This document shows, piece after piece, positions 46,369-57,399 of a DNA stretch of 64,000 nt (positions within the stretch are counted from its first letter, which is position 1; the number at the start of each line of letters is the position of its first letter). The notes below the pieces were generated by a model that did no database searches, was not told the DNA's origin, and saw nothing but the letters and a program-made list of their open reading frames with translations. Position numbers and translations under genes: made by a program. Source of the DNA: Chimonanthus salicifolius (taxonomy: Eukaryota > Streptophyta > Magnoliopsida > Laurales > Calycanthaceae); assembly GCA_013350335.1 (NCBI GenBank), contig CM023537.1, forward strand, positions 12,629,884-12,693,883, in the 5' to 3' direction.

Positions 46369-49300
46369 TCATTTGAGAAGTCGACTTCGCCTTTCCTGTG
46401 ACAACTTTTCTGCTAGCCTGCATCAAATCAAGACCATGACACATGAAATTCTACAAGAAGGATGAATGAATTGGAGAAGATGATAGTGAGGGAAAAGCAT
46501 CGACTTCTTACGCTATCAGGGCTTTTGCATTTGTGCCTCCGCCAATCAACTCTTCATAGTCACCGGTGTCCACGTTCACCCTCGATACATTTTTATTCAG
46601 CAGTTCTTCGCCAATCATTTCCAATTTCTCAAGGTGCGCATCGGATGGGTCATCCATCACAGCGTCGGCAGATGATAACGTGGGATCCTTTTTTTAATTT
46701 TCCAGTCAACATATTACTTATCATTGCCAGTAAATGAAAGACTCATGAAATGCAAATCCAAACTTCAGCTGGTATATTTGCATTATCAATATATAATTGA
46801 CATACTGAAATCGTATCAACGAGAAGTGTGAATGATACCTGGATTCGGAGATAGTTGTCTGCACTATCAATGTTTCCAAAAATGACAGCCAAATGGTAGT
46901 CGACCATGTCAGTGATTCCTTCATTGATGCAGGTAAGTAAGGGGCTTTCCATGTTATCACCGAGCAGCCAGTTCAGGAGTCCCCAAGTTGCAGCCGTTTT
47001 AGCGTTATATTTCTCTGCTTTTTTTGCTGCACCGGTACCAAGAGATAGAACCAGCAAGTTCCTTAAGTCTGCAGCCTTAGATTTAGATTTAGATGAACCT
47101 CTTGTCGACTCACTGATAGCAACCAAGGTCTGCCCAACACCAAATTAACTATCAAATTATTTCCTCTATTAAATATTTTTTATATATTTAGTTGCAGAAA
47201 ATGATAAAGACATCCGTGTTATCATAAAAATGACATTAACTTGGGTTCGTTTGATGGTCAAGACGCTCTCTCCATAAAATATGAGGTTAAATTCGATTCA
47301 TCAAACTTTTTAATATTATATTAACATATATTCACAAAAATTCAAAAAGAGAATAATAGGAAATTGGAGGAGGGGCTTACAGGATTATTAGCACAAACGC
47401 CTCCGTCCACAAGGTTGAATTCTTCATTTTCATTTTCGAAATAGTAAGAAGGGAAGTAAGTTGGGGCAGCAGAAGTGCCGATGCAAATGTCTGATAGCTT
47501 AGCATTCATGGAGGGCTTTGTTTCTATCTGCAAAAGACGCATCATCTATTTAAATTATTTATTTCAAAAATAAAAAACGAGGAATTGACTAAATGTCCCT
47601 GTGTCGTCATTTACACTTGATCTTCACAAGAATCACTCTCGTAGATTCAGTGATACAATTAGGTGACCCATCTACACACGAATCTATGTTTTGAGAGTTA
47701 AATATTTTTTTACCTATTTATAATGTCCATAAAAGTTTATCCTCGTCAAGTAAGTAAAGTGATATTTTTTACAATATTTATAACTTCAACTTTATCGGAT
47801 AATGAAAATTTATCGTATTAGATCAATTAACTATACAAATCAAATTAATATCATAAATACACAGAGATTAGATGAGTGATGGAACAATATATAAATTAAG
47901 TTCTCTATAAACTCCAAAAGTTAATATTCAACTCTCATTTTTTCACAAGTTTAATAACAAGAACAAACAAAATTACAAAGAATAGCACCTTGTAGGAGGA
48001 GAAAACGGCAGGTTGGAGGAGCTCAATGTCAAAAGTGGGAATAACTACGTGAGTCAGCGCTTGGCTCAATCTTGTTTCTCCCAGCTTCTCATTAATCAAA
48101 TTATGTAGATATGTCCCGTCATACCTTGGATTAACAAATATTTTCAAGTACCATTGCCAATTGCTGTGTCATACCATCAAATGATAAAAAAATAAATTAA
48201 TGGCAATTATAATAATAATAAAAACTTTTTTAATACAATGGCACGAAATCCCATCTTTATATTTAAAAATTGATGTAATCCTAAAATAATACCAGACATG
48301 CACTGTATTGTATATGCACATCTGTGGCGATGATGATGATGGTGCTTGAGAAACTTTTTAAAGGAGAGAGAATAAAAATCAACCCATTGGATGCTTCTAT
48401 TTTTATTATCTTTTTATGATCAAAGGTGTTCAAGTATCTTATACGTAGGAGATTTTACATAACTAATTTTTTGGACATGCGCACACCTTCCTACACATAC
48501 ATATCGGGTCTAAGTGATGAGAAGTAACCTCATGAAGAGTGATTCGGAAGAGTTTCAGTGTGAAATCGAACGCAAATCCTCCCTTTATGAGAAGAGTCTC
48601 TTAACTGTTAGACCAACCCCTTTTGCGTTGATGCTTCTATCTTTTATTTTTAAATAAAAGTATTGATATTTACCTTATTTTTCTTAAATTGCTATTTACT
48701 TAGAAAAAAAGGAAAGAGTTTTAAGAAACAATATTACGACATTTCTTACTGCTCTTCTTGAGGAAAGATGCTTGCACAATTCTGTTTATAGAATGGTACA
48801 ATGTCATCTGCAGCAAAGATAGGGCGACCAGAGTCATCTGGTGCACTCAGCATAGCTGTCACAAGGCCTCCTGTGCTTGTCCCTGAGATTACATCAAAGT
48901 AGTCTGCAAGTCTTGCATCTTGGCCGTCCAATTTCTGTAATAAATCATTCCAAGTTCCAACCATGTGTTATAAAATGGAATAGGAAAAAGGAAAATCAAA
49001 TCTTTATTTCTCTTGATTCTCACAAAATCATGTTATCTGCAATTCTTCTCATCACAAGAAAGTATCAAATTTTGGGTTACTCTCATAATATAAAAAAAAA
49101 ACTAGTCCAACATATTTTAAGAATTTAATTAATATCATTAGGATTAAGATAATGAGAAAACTGTGGGACAATTTAAGAGTGGCTATGTTCTTAACATCTA
49201 AGGAATTTAATATTCTTAATAGATTTAAGAATGAATGAGAATAATCTAATAAAATTGGGAGCCCAAATAAAATATATACATTACATTTACTCGATCAAAA

Positions 49301-49919
49301 CACCTGTCTCATATCTATAGAAAGGATAGATCCAGTTATAATTAGGATCTCAATTGGTCGAAACAAAACTTGATCTATGATTAAACATATCTAAGTAATA
49401 GGACTATTTTCTTTTAGATTAGTCATCTATGACTTTTGTGGTTGGACTCAAAATTAGTGTACATGGATTCACTTATCCCACTGAATAAAAAAGAAATCTC
49501 TTAAAACATTCTGACATTTGAAGAAAACCATAAAATGGATTACTAACACTGAAACTCATCTATCCTCACTAGTCTCAACACACTCCCAGGCAAAGTTTTG
49601 AAGCATGCTATAGATAATAGAGTGATTGACATAATAGTTCATAATAGAGTTAAATTGAAAAGTAGAACTCAAATATTAGGACTGAAAGTAGATAAAGTTT
49701 TAATTTGTAATGATGATAACGAATATGTACGATATATTTAAAAAATATTCTCTAGTTGTTAAAACCCATAGATGGAATATGGCAATGGTGTTGAAGTGTG
49801 CCAAACCAAACCTGGAGTTGAGACTCGAGAAATTCAAGGATTTTTCCTGGGATAATTCCCCTTACACCACCTCCATCAATGCTGAGGATGGTAGTCAAAT
49901 TTCCATTGGGTGGTGCCAT
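46369..49919 (-). CDS. Patatin-like phospholipase, gene F, intact, mosaic
   Basis: Minus-strand exons: 49919-49812, 48934-48750, 48163-47989, 47527-47381, 47129-46839, 46687-46512 and 46417-46369, same phases, 376 residues. DGGGVRG at 15-21, Ser56 in GTSTGG, Asp197 in VDGG, SLGTG in exon 5. The middle of exon 3 (NEKLGE, VIPTFDI), introns 2 and 4 with their SINEs and the KSKSK stretch in exon 5 resemble B. NWQWYLK in exon 3, the end of exon 5 and exon 6 (NKNVSRVNV) resemble E2. This suggests recombination or gene conversion between lineages. TATA box at 50054-50061, minus-strand AATAAA at 46265-46260. Family function: soluble lipid acyl hydrolase. Confidence 0.92.
47230..47315 (+). mobile_element. 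SINE-like fragment in intron 4 of gene F
   Basis: TTTGATGGTCAAGACGCTCTC followed by GTTAAATTCGATTCATC. It corresponds to the insertion in intron 4 of B, antisense to the host gene in both, so it was likely inherited from a common ancestor and then shortened. Confidence 0.5.
48406..48626 (-). mobile_element. SINE, family 2, in intron 2 of gene F
   Basis: Same element as in intron 2 of B, between duplicated ATGCTTCTAT stretches (48391-48400 and 48631-48640). Intron 2 of E2 has a single copy of the target-like sequence and no SINE. Confidence 0.8.
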
Positions 49920-50053
49920 GAATAATTTCAGAGCAAATGAAATGGGGGAATGAGGAGAGTCTGGACTGAGTATGGACTAGTCCCAACAAGAAGAAATCAA
50001 ACAAGTAATTGTTGGTGTCTTCTGTCTTGCAAGGAGATACAGAGAGTGGCCCT

Positions 50054-50061
50054 TATTTATA
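50054..50061 (-). promoter_or_regulatory. TATA box of gene F
   Basis: Minus-strand TATAAATA followed by AGGGCC, about 135 bp before the ATG, matching B and E2. Confidence 0.75.
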
Positions 50062-51029
50062 ACCATCGCTGCGGTCCTAGCTATGTAAAATGGTCCAGCG
50101 GCACCAAGGAGCTGGCCATGAAAAAGTCCCACTTCATGCAGTAAAGCTACTTTTTTCTTCCTTCCCCAAAACTAGTCCCAGGAACCTACCAAATCTAGGT
50201 CCCTGCTTTTCAAAAGGAAAATCTATGGCCTTTTTATCTGAAAAAAAATATTTATTGATTTTTAATTAAATTAGACATTTTAAAATATGATATTTAGGGA
50301 GGATTAAGGGACACCTCATTAAAAGTGTTTTATGATGAGACTTTACTGTAAAAGATAATTATATTTTTACCATTAAGTTTTAACAAAACATTGAACTAAA
50401 GGTGTTCTTAAAGAAAATAAGAGTGTCTTCATCCAAGTGAGAAATAATCAGGTGCAGAGATCTGACGATTATAAAAGTCAGGTCTCTCATTTTTATTATT
50501 AATTTTAAAAAATTCAGTATTTAAAATTTCAAATTTTATCAATGGATGGTAGAGATGAGAGACATAACACGATTATATTTAAGTCTTCTACACCTTCCCA
50601 TTTCTCATTAAAAATAATATAGTTAATGGATTAGATAAATATTATCTCCAATTGGCGATTTAAAGTGAGAGTTTCAGTGTTATCCTTCTATTAAGGTTGT
50701 CCTGATATTATGTATAAGATAAAATTTATTGGATATATTGTAATTCATTTCCTAGTTTCATGGTGAACTTGAGGCAAACTTTGGTCTAGGGCCTCTTGAC
50801 ATATCTAAGTTCAAAAAGACTTTGAAGTCATTAGATTCCTCCTTGCTACACAGCTAAATCTAATTTCAACCTTTTACATGTGGAACTCTATTGGTAAAAT
50901 GAATCTTAATCTCTAGGTGAGGGTTTGGTTACATCAAAAGAAGGTGTTAGGGACTCTAAAAATGTGTTTAAATGAATGATCTCTTGCATTTTTTTTTTTT
51001 TTTTTTATGTATGCACGAGATTATTAATG

Positions 51030-52690
51030 AGGTCAAGACAGCCTCTAATTGTCTTTCGGATCTAATGTGTTTTGGGCATGTTCACTAAGTTGGGTTTTAT
51101 GGGGTTTATGCTGGATTCAGTTACTTGTTCGGTGAATTAGGGCTATCCAGCAAAGCTCATCGGGTCATGGGTGTTGGGCTTGGGGCGAGTTAGGTTTTAA
51201 TGATCAGGGCCTCACCAGGTAGCTTGTATGTGAGGAAGGCTCAACTCACAATCTATGTGTGGATCCTCCTTTTCAGGTACGTGGGCATCAAGATATGGAC
51301 CAAATTGAGGTGTTAACATATTCGGTATATTTTATTAGAGAATAAATAATTTGTTAAAGAAACTCTTCTAAGTTCAAATAAAATATTGGAGTACATGGTT
51401 AAGTTAGCCTGACTCGCAATGGTTCCTCCACTCTAAAATGTGGTCATGCTCTTTTTCCCAGAAGTTCAACTCTTTACATATTAGACCTTGTATGCCACAA
51501 TGGTGCAAATTGTCACAAGACCATAGTTTAAAAGGTCAAATTTTGATTGAGCTAGGTTAAGTCACTTTTATTTCAAATTGATTGAGTTAATACAAATTCT
51601 AAAAACAAATTTCAAACTTGGAAAAACTTACCAAATTAATCAGCTTGAGTAAATTTTTGCTCAACTCATTTTCAAACTACAGTTAGATTTTAAAATTTTG
51701 AAATGTATGTAAAAAAAAAAAAAAGAGGCAATCTTATATCTTTTCACAAGAGAAGACGAAAATAAAAGTATAAATGAATGCCATGCTACTTTTCCTCTAT
51801 TAATCATTTTTTTCATTGTAAATCAACTATTTTATTTGTCATTACAAGATTCTAATACATTGCATGTAATCAGTTGATCTTCTATATTTTTAAGTTTGTT
51901 GTAGCACTCTTGTTCAGTGTTTCCTTTTTCCAATCTCCAAAGAGGTTTAAATCATCATCTGTATCCATTTTCTACGGATCTCTCTCTTGAGAAAAGCTTT
52001 TTTTTTTATCAATTAATTATTTTTGGGCGACATAATATTTTCATCCTATATCAAAGGTGAGAATAATCTCACGAATAGACAAAACTACCCACAAGTCTTG
52101 TATATTAGATAAATATAAAAGAAGTTAAAACTAATACCTCTAATTTAATTCTAGAAGTTTAGAGCTCTAGTTATTTTTTTAATTAATTCTTACTTTTTTC
52201 CAATTCTTATCATATATTTCCAACTTAATAGTTACATACACATGAAAAGAATGATAGAGACACCAGTATTTTCTTATAAAAAACTTTTCATTTTTAAAAT
52301 AATAATAAATAGACAAAAGAACAAACTCAATATCATTTATTAACAAAGACACGATGTCTTCGTCATTTTCCAATCCTAAATTTAATAAGTTTCTATAAAA
52401 TGAGAAATGAAAAAAAAAAAATTTAAAAAGATTTAACTTGACCAAGTAAGCTTTAATGCAGTGCTAGTCTCGATCGATGCTTTGGCCAAAATGCGAACTT
52501 TTGGTCACCCACGTTTTTCATCTTCTTTTCTTCATTCAATGGAGTTCCAGTTTCGTTTCCACTGTAAATCTTCTTTTGCTTCCTTTTCAGATACTTTAAT
52601 ATAAACTTGGACCACTGTGGTCCCTTCTAAAATTGGTAGAAAGAACTTCTATCCAAATGAATGACACATAGATATCACATGCCCAATGGT
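51030..52690 (+). repeat. Direct repeat R2, right copy (flanks gene F)
   Basis: Second copy of 43630-45270, about 7.4 kb away in the same orientation, with several small indels. The right part is an R1 family copy (from about 52050). No gene was recognised. Confidence 0.75.
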
Positions 52691-52821
52691 AAACTTGTTA
52701 TTTATAATTTTATGCCTTAGAATTGAATATTATGTCGCATTTTTGGATAAATTCTTGACCACCAAACAAACTCTCACAAATTAGAAATGCCACTTTACTA
52801 TCTAATTATCATCTTATTTTG

Positions 52822-52880
52822 TCTATAAATAGAGGCCTCACCTATCCATTTTGTGATAGATCTCTTTAGTTGCTAATTCG
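52822..52880 (+). promoter_or_regulatory. Repeated TATA-containing segment, copy 2 (no gene follows)
   Basis: CTATAAATAGAGGCCTCACC then CCATTTTGTGATAGATCTC. The sequence after it is shared with copy 3 for about 170 bp (to GACTATGAATTAAGCATT) but contains no substantial ORF. A solo LTR is a reasonable alternative. Confidence 0.4.
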
Positions 52881-53009
52881 AGTGGGGTAATCTTATGCAA
52901 TTTATAAGAGAGGAGTGATGAACTCTTATTCTCTTCTGATATCACTCGAGAAACACATTAGTTTAATTGTTGTATTCATGCATTATTCTTATGGAAACAG
53001 ACTATGAAT

Positions 53010-53900
53010 TAAGCATTATCTATTTTCTACGGATCTCTCTCTCTTGAGAAAAGTTAATTTTATCAATTAATTTTTTTGGACAACACAATATCCTCATCCT
53101 ATATTAGAGGTGAGAATAATCTCACAAATACACAAAACTACCCTCAAGCAGGGGTGCAAATATCGGTTGATACCTATCGTATGAGCCGATACGCCGATAT
53201 CACAGCCGTATCATATCGGCCGATATTGGCCATTTTTTAAAAAAAAAAAAAAAAAAAGAGGAGAGAATAATATCGGCTGATACTGAATTTTGCACTCTTA
53301 TCCTCAAGTCTTGTATATTAGATAAATACGAAAGGAGTTAAAACTAAAACCTCTAATTTACTTCTAGAAGCTTAGACCTCTAGTTGTTTTTATTAACTAA
53401 TTCTTACTTTTTTTTCCATTTCTTATCATATTACATGTCCAACTTAACAGTTACATTTTTTCTTATAGAAGATACTAGAGTATCTTTTCATTTTTAAAAT
53501 AAGAACAAATAGATAAAAGAACAAACTCAATATCATTTATTAACAAAGATACGATATCTCCGTCATTTTCCAATCCTAAATTTAATAATTTTCTATAAAA
53601 TGAGAAATGAAAAAAATAAAAAGATAAAAAAAAAAAAAAAAAAACCGCCTTTTAAAAAGATTTAACTTGACAAAATAAGGTTTAAAGCAGTGCTTGTCTC
53701 GATCAATGCTTTGGCCAAAATGCCAACTTTTGGTGACCCACGTTTATCATCTTCTTTTCTTCATTCAATGGAGTTCCAGTTTCCAATGTCTATTTTCTTT
53801 TGCTTCCTTTTCAGATACTTTTAACATAAACTTGGACTCCTGAAATTGGTAGAAAGAACTTCTACCCAAATGAATGACAGATAGATGTCACATGCTCAAT
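53010..53900 (+). repeat. R1/R2 family, third partial copy
   Basis: Matches 51955-52690 apart from a 152-bp MITE (53149-53300) and small indels, and continues to the third TATA-containing segment (54047-54105). Copies 2 and 3 are thus a tandem pair of about 1.2 kb. Confidence 0.75.
53149..53300. mobile_element. hAT-type MITE, 152 bp
   Basis: Ends CAGGGGTGCAAAT and (reverse) TAAGAGTGCAAAAT. Flanked by 8-mers CCCTCAAG (53141-53148) and TCCTCAAG (53301-53308), one mismatch. The paralogous repeat at about 52085-52100 reads CCCACAAGTCTTG with no element. The interior holds TATCGGCCGATA palindromes as at 18870-19200. Confidence 0.85.
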
Positions 53901-54046
53901 GGCAAACTTGTTATTTATAATTTTATATACTTTAGAATGATTATTATGTTTAAGATCTCTTCATTTCATAGACGAGTTCTTAATCGTCAAACCAACATTC
54001 ACTAATTTGGATAAATGCCACCTTACTATCCAATTTTCATCTTATT

Positions 54047-54105
54047 TTGTCTATAAATAGAAGCCTCACCTATCCATTTTGTGATAGATCTCTTTAGTTG
54101 CTAAC
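54047..54105 (+). promoter_or_regulatory. Repeated TATA-containing segment, copy 3 (no gene follows)
   Basis: TGTCTATAAATAGAAGCCTCACC followed by the same downstream block as copy 2. No ORF follows within 1 kb. Confidence 0.4.
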
Positions 54106-54757
54106 TAGCGTGGGATACTCTTGTGCAATTTATATGAGAGGAGTGATGAACTCTTATTCTCTTCCGATATCACTCGAGAAACACATTTTTAATTGTTGTA
54201 TTCATGTATTATTCTTATGGAAAAAGACTATGAATTAAGCATTGTAGCTTGCATTAATATCATAATTAAGTTTAGTATCAACTATAGATTTACTTTAGTA
54301 AGGATTGTCTTGAGTCTTTGACTAGCATAAAATCTGTTCAACTCAATCTATGTTTTCATAACCCAAGATTTTTCCTTGTATAAATATTTTTCTAACATTT
54401 CAATATTGTTTTCATATTTTTTTTTATAATTTTGTAGAAACTAAAAGGTAATATTAGATAGATTTTTTAATCTCATTTGATGCTAGGTAATGTTTATTTT
54501 CTAAATATTCATTTGTAAAATAGACTCATTTGTACAAAGTGGGGCGTCTAATCTGATCTATAGTACTTGTGGGTTGTGTCATGGATCCAGAGTTTTACCT
54601 ATAATCACCATCAAGTGGAGTGAATGGGTTTCTATGTGTTAAAAAAAATAGACCCGTTTGCACATACGAGCATTAAAGAATGCCCATGGCCTTGAGCTTT
54701 TTTCTAAGTTATTCTACACTTACAAGCAATTAGAAAATATTCTTTTAGGCTTAAGAA

Positions 54758-54860
54758 AAATCTAAAGGCACTGAGGAACTGTCCTATAACCAAGCACTTG
54801 GGCGTACCTAAAACCTTCTCCTAGCGTAATTAGCAGTTTGTCACTTTTACGTTTGCATTA
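54758..54860 (+). repeat. Short dispersed repeat, copy 1
   Basis: AATCTAAAGGCACTGAGGAA... to TTGCATTACC recurs at 63356-63460 with few mismatches. The second copy adjoins the break in pseudogene G. Nature unknown. Confidence 0.8.
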
Positions 54861-55222
54861 CCCTAGTGTAATCAAATGTTTCAAAGGCATTCAAGCATGT
54901 TGAACTGGACCCTACTAAAGCTAGGATCAATGCTGACTGCTTAGAATATCCACATAAAGGAGCCACCAAGTCCATTGAGTCTTGCTAAAAGGTAGAGCCC
55001 CGAAGGTTACGACTACCCCATAAACAAAAGACAAATAGAAAAGATATTGTTGATACTTGATAGAGATGCATATGGTAAGATAAAGATATATAGTGTAAGA
55101 AGAGAGTAAAATTAAAATGAATGTATTAGGGACAGTCCAAAATTAGTTCCATTATAAGTGAAGATGAGGCAATCTTGGTTAAGATCTTTGTGCATGTCTA
55201 TAGAAAATTAGAAATGGCGGAC

Positions 55223-55880
55223 TAGGGCTGCAACTTTAGTGGATTGGACCGAGTTTTGGGGCTATCTGAGTTTGGGCCAGAATTGCAGACCTAACTTAGG
55301 CTTGAGTTCAACCAGAATTAGTTCAACTGAGCCTGAAGTGAATTAGTATATGTAGGACCAAAGCCCGATTTTAAATCTGAAATGTATATGCAGGTTTATT
55401 TGACTTGAGATTTTTTTAAAGCCTAAAATAAGAACTATACATTTATATTCTCAAATTCGAGATTTCAAACCAAACTTGAGCTTTTGTGCACTTGGCCATT
55501 GCCTGGCCTGAATTCTAATTTGGGCCTAATACTAGGGTAAAAATGAGCTTGACCAAGCTCAGGCCAACCCAAACCTTTTTTTTTTTTTTTTGTGATTTTT
55601 CTCGTCTCTTGGATTAGACCCAGTCCAAGTTGCCCTTAAGTAACAGAAGAACATGTTTTTTATAAAATTGATTAAAGAAGTAGACTTATAAAATGAATCC
55701 AAATAGATAGAACAAAAGTATTAATAATGATGACAACGATAACAAGGACAGAAATTTAATTAACTTATATTAATTTTTATTCGGAATTGACTAATCCCTC
55801 GAAAGCTGCTGGTGGCGACCTTAGATGGTGCTACAACTTTTTTTTGTGGTGGAGGCGAGGTGGTGATATCAGAAACGGAC
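55223..55880 (+). repeat. Direct repeat R3, left copy (flanks the esterase), with hAT-like left end
   Basis: From about 55427 it aligns with 59467-59876 (AAACTTGAGCTTTT, GAATTCTAATTTGGGC, GACCTTAGATGG). The portion 55223-55638 begins TAGGGCTGCAACTT and ends AAGTTGCCCTTA, hAT-like, but no 8-bp target duplication was found. Non-coding. Confidence 0.5.
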
Positions 55881-56329
55881 AAAGACTAGAAATATGTTTA
55901 CTAATATTTTTACTTTTGTAGAAAGCTAGCTTCGATTAAAAAAATTGTATATTTGATCAAACGATTCATGTGATCACAGGTGTCATAAAATTTGACACTA
56001 TATCAGTTAAAAAAAATTATATTTTTAATATTATTATTATTATTAAAAACTTTATTTTCATTAAGAAATAAATTATACAGTGTCTAAGACGATGGTTAAA
56101 AATCCTTGTAGTTTAAGAAAGAGTCTGAAAGAGATGGAAATATTTCATTTTCTTTCCTCTTTACTATCCTCAAAATGTAAATAACACAGAATCTTTATGC
56201 AAATATGCCATCAATAAGAGATACTTCATCGATTAAAAAGGCATTTTCATCAGATGAAATGACAAAAACACTTTGAAAGTTTTAAGGAGAAAAATCGCAC
56301 ACAGATTTTTTATTCGAAAAAATGAAAAA

Positions 56330-57322
56330 TTACAGAGGAGAAAGAGCAGATTGGGCGTTGAGAAATGAAACCAAGCGATCCTTCATAACCCCAGCATTCT
56401 CACAGCTGGGCTTGAAGAGATGGAAAACATGTTCTTCACCCTTGGATTCCAATATCTCCGCCTCCCCCTTCCATTCGCTCCGCTCCAACGTCTGATAGTA
56501 GTCCCAACCCCTGTCCTTCAACGTGTCTTTCTCAGCCACACACACGATCACCCTCTTGCACCCCAACCCGGCCAAGCTCGGCGCGCCCGCAGCCGTCGGA
56601 TTTATCTGGGGGTCATCCAATCCCACCGTTGATGGACATGCAAACCTCCATATCCCCCCCACCTTCTCGTGAACCATCGCATCCTTTGGCTCGTTGTCGA
56701 TGGCCACGCGTCCCCAGAAGAATGGATGGATCAGAATTGCTCCGTCAATCTTCACGCCGTCGCCTATATCACACCCTTTATTGGATCGCATGGCCACGTG
56801 GTGGACGATGTTGGCGCCGGCGCTGTCGCCACCCACGAAAAGCCGAGAGAAGTCCCCGTGCTCCGTCAGCCACGCCTCCTTGGCGCCGCCGTCTGCGTGG
56901 GAGACCACCCATTGGATGGCGGCCCAGGAGTCGTCGTAGGCGGCAGGAAGGGGGTGCTCCGGGGTCCTCCGATAGTCGACTGAGACAGCTAGAACGCCGG
57001 CCGCTGCAACAAGGGAGTTGAGGTAGTAGTGGTAGGTGGGGGAGAAGGCCGTTTCGATGCAGAAGCCACCGCCGTGGATGTAGACGAGGACAGGGATTTT
57101 CTGATGTGGGTGGGAGAGTTTAGGGAGGTAGATGCGAGCCGAGACGCCAGAGTCGGGACAGATGACGACGTCTTTGGAGGTGACGCCGGTGTCGGGGTCG
57201 GAGTCAGGGTGGGAAGGTGGCACGATGGAGGTGCCCAGAAGGCGCTCTATCCGTCCGTTTTTGTAGATGCGCACGAATGGTGCAAAATCGTGCAATATCT
57301 CATCTCTGTCGCTTGAATCCAT
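56330..57322 (-). CDS. Carboxylesterase, CXE type (plant alpha/beta hydrolase-3), single exon
   Basis: 330 residues without introns, the usual length for plant CXE proteins. HGGG at 83-86 is the oxyanion hole of the hormone-sensitive-lipase-like group, Ser167 lies in GDSAG, Asp266 in AEKD and His298 in EEHVFH, completing the Ser-Asp-His triad. SVDYRRTPEHPLPAAYDD (114-131) is the conserved family block. No signal peptide, so probably cytosolic. Relatives include 2-hydroxyisoflavanone dehydratase, tuliposide-converting enzymes and general xenobiotic esterases. The GID1 gibberellin receptors belong to the same fold, but here the catalytic His is present, so an active enzyme is expected. Substrate unknown. 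GC content is clearly higher than in the flanks. Minus-strand TATA at 57379-57386. Unrelated to the patatin cluster apart from position. Confidence 0.95.
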   Translation of the reverse strand: MDSSDRDEILHDFAPFVRIYKNGRIERLLGTSIVPPSHPDSDPDTGVTSKDVVICPDSGVSARIYLPKLSHPHQKIPVLVYIHGGGFCIETAFSPTYHYYLNSLVAAAGVLAVSVDYRRTPEHPLPAAYDDSWAAIQWVVSHADGGAKEAWLTEHGDFSRLFVGGDSAGANIVHHVAMRSNKGCDIGDGVKIDGAILIHPFFWGRVAIDNEPKDAMVHEKVGGIWRFACPSTVGLDDPQINPTAAGAPSLAGLGCKRVIVCVAEKDTLKDRGWDYYQTLERSEWKGEAEILESKGEEHVFHLFKPSCENAGVMKDRLVSFLNAQSALSPL

Positions 57323-57378
57323 AACAAAAAAGAAGGTAGAATGAAGAATGCAGAGAGATGAGAATAATTGATTGAGGG

Positions 57379-57386
57379 TATATAAG
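57379..57386 (-). promoter_or_regulatory. TATA box of the carboxylesterase gene
   Basis: Minus-strand CTTATATACC about 57 bp before the ATG. The only TATA-like site in the first 100 bp upstream. Confidence 0.55.
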
Positions 57387-57399
57387 AAAAAGATGTGAG

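Noticed and set aside
56629..57316. Plus-strand frames (up to 130 codons) opposite the carboxylesterase
   Set aside because: Arg/Pro-rich antisense shadows of a GC-rich gene with a full catalytic triad on the minus strand.
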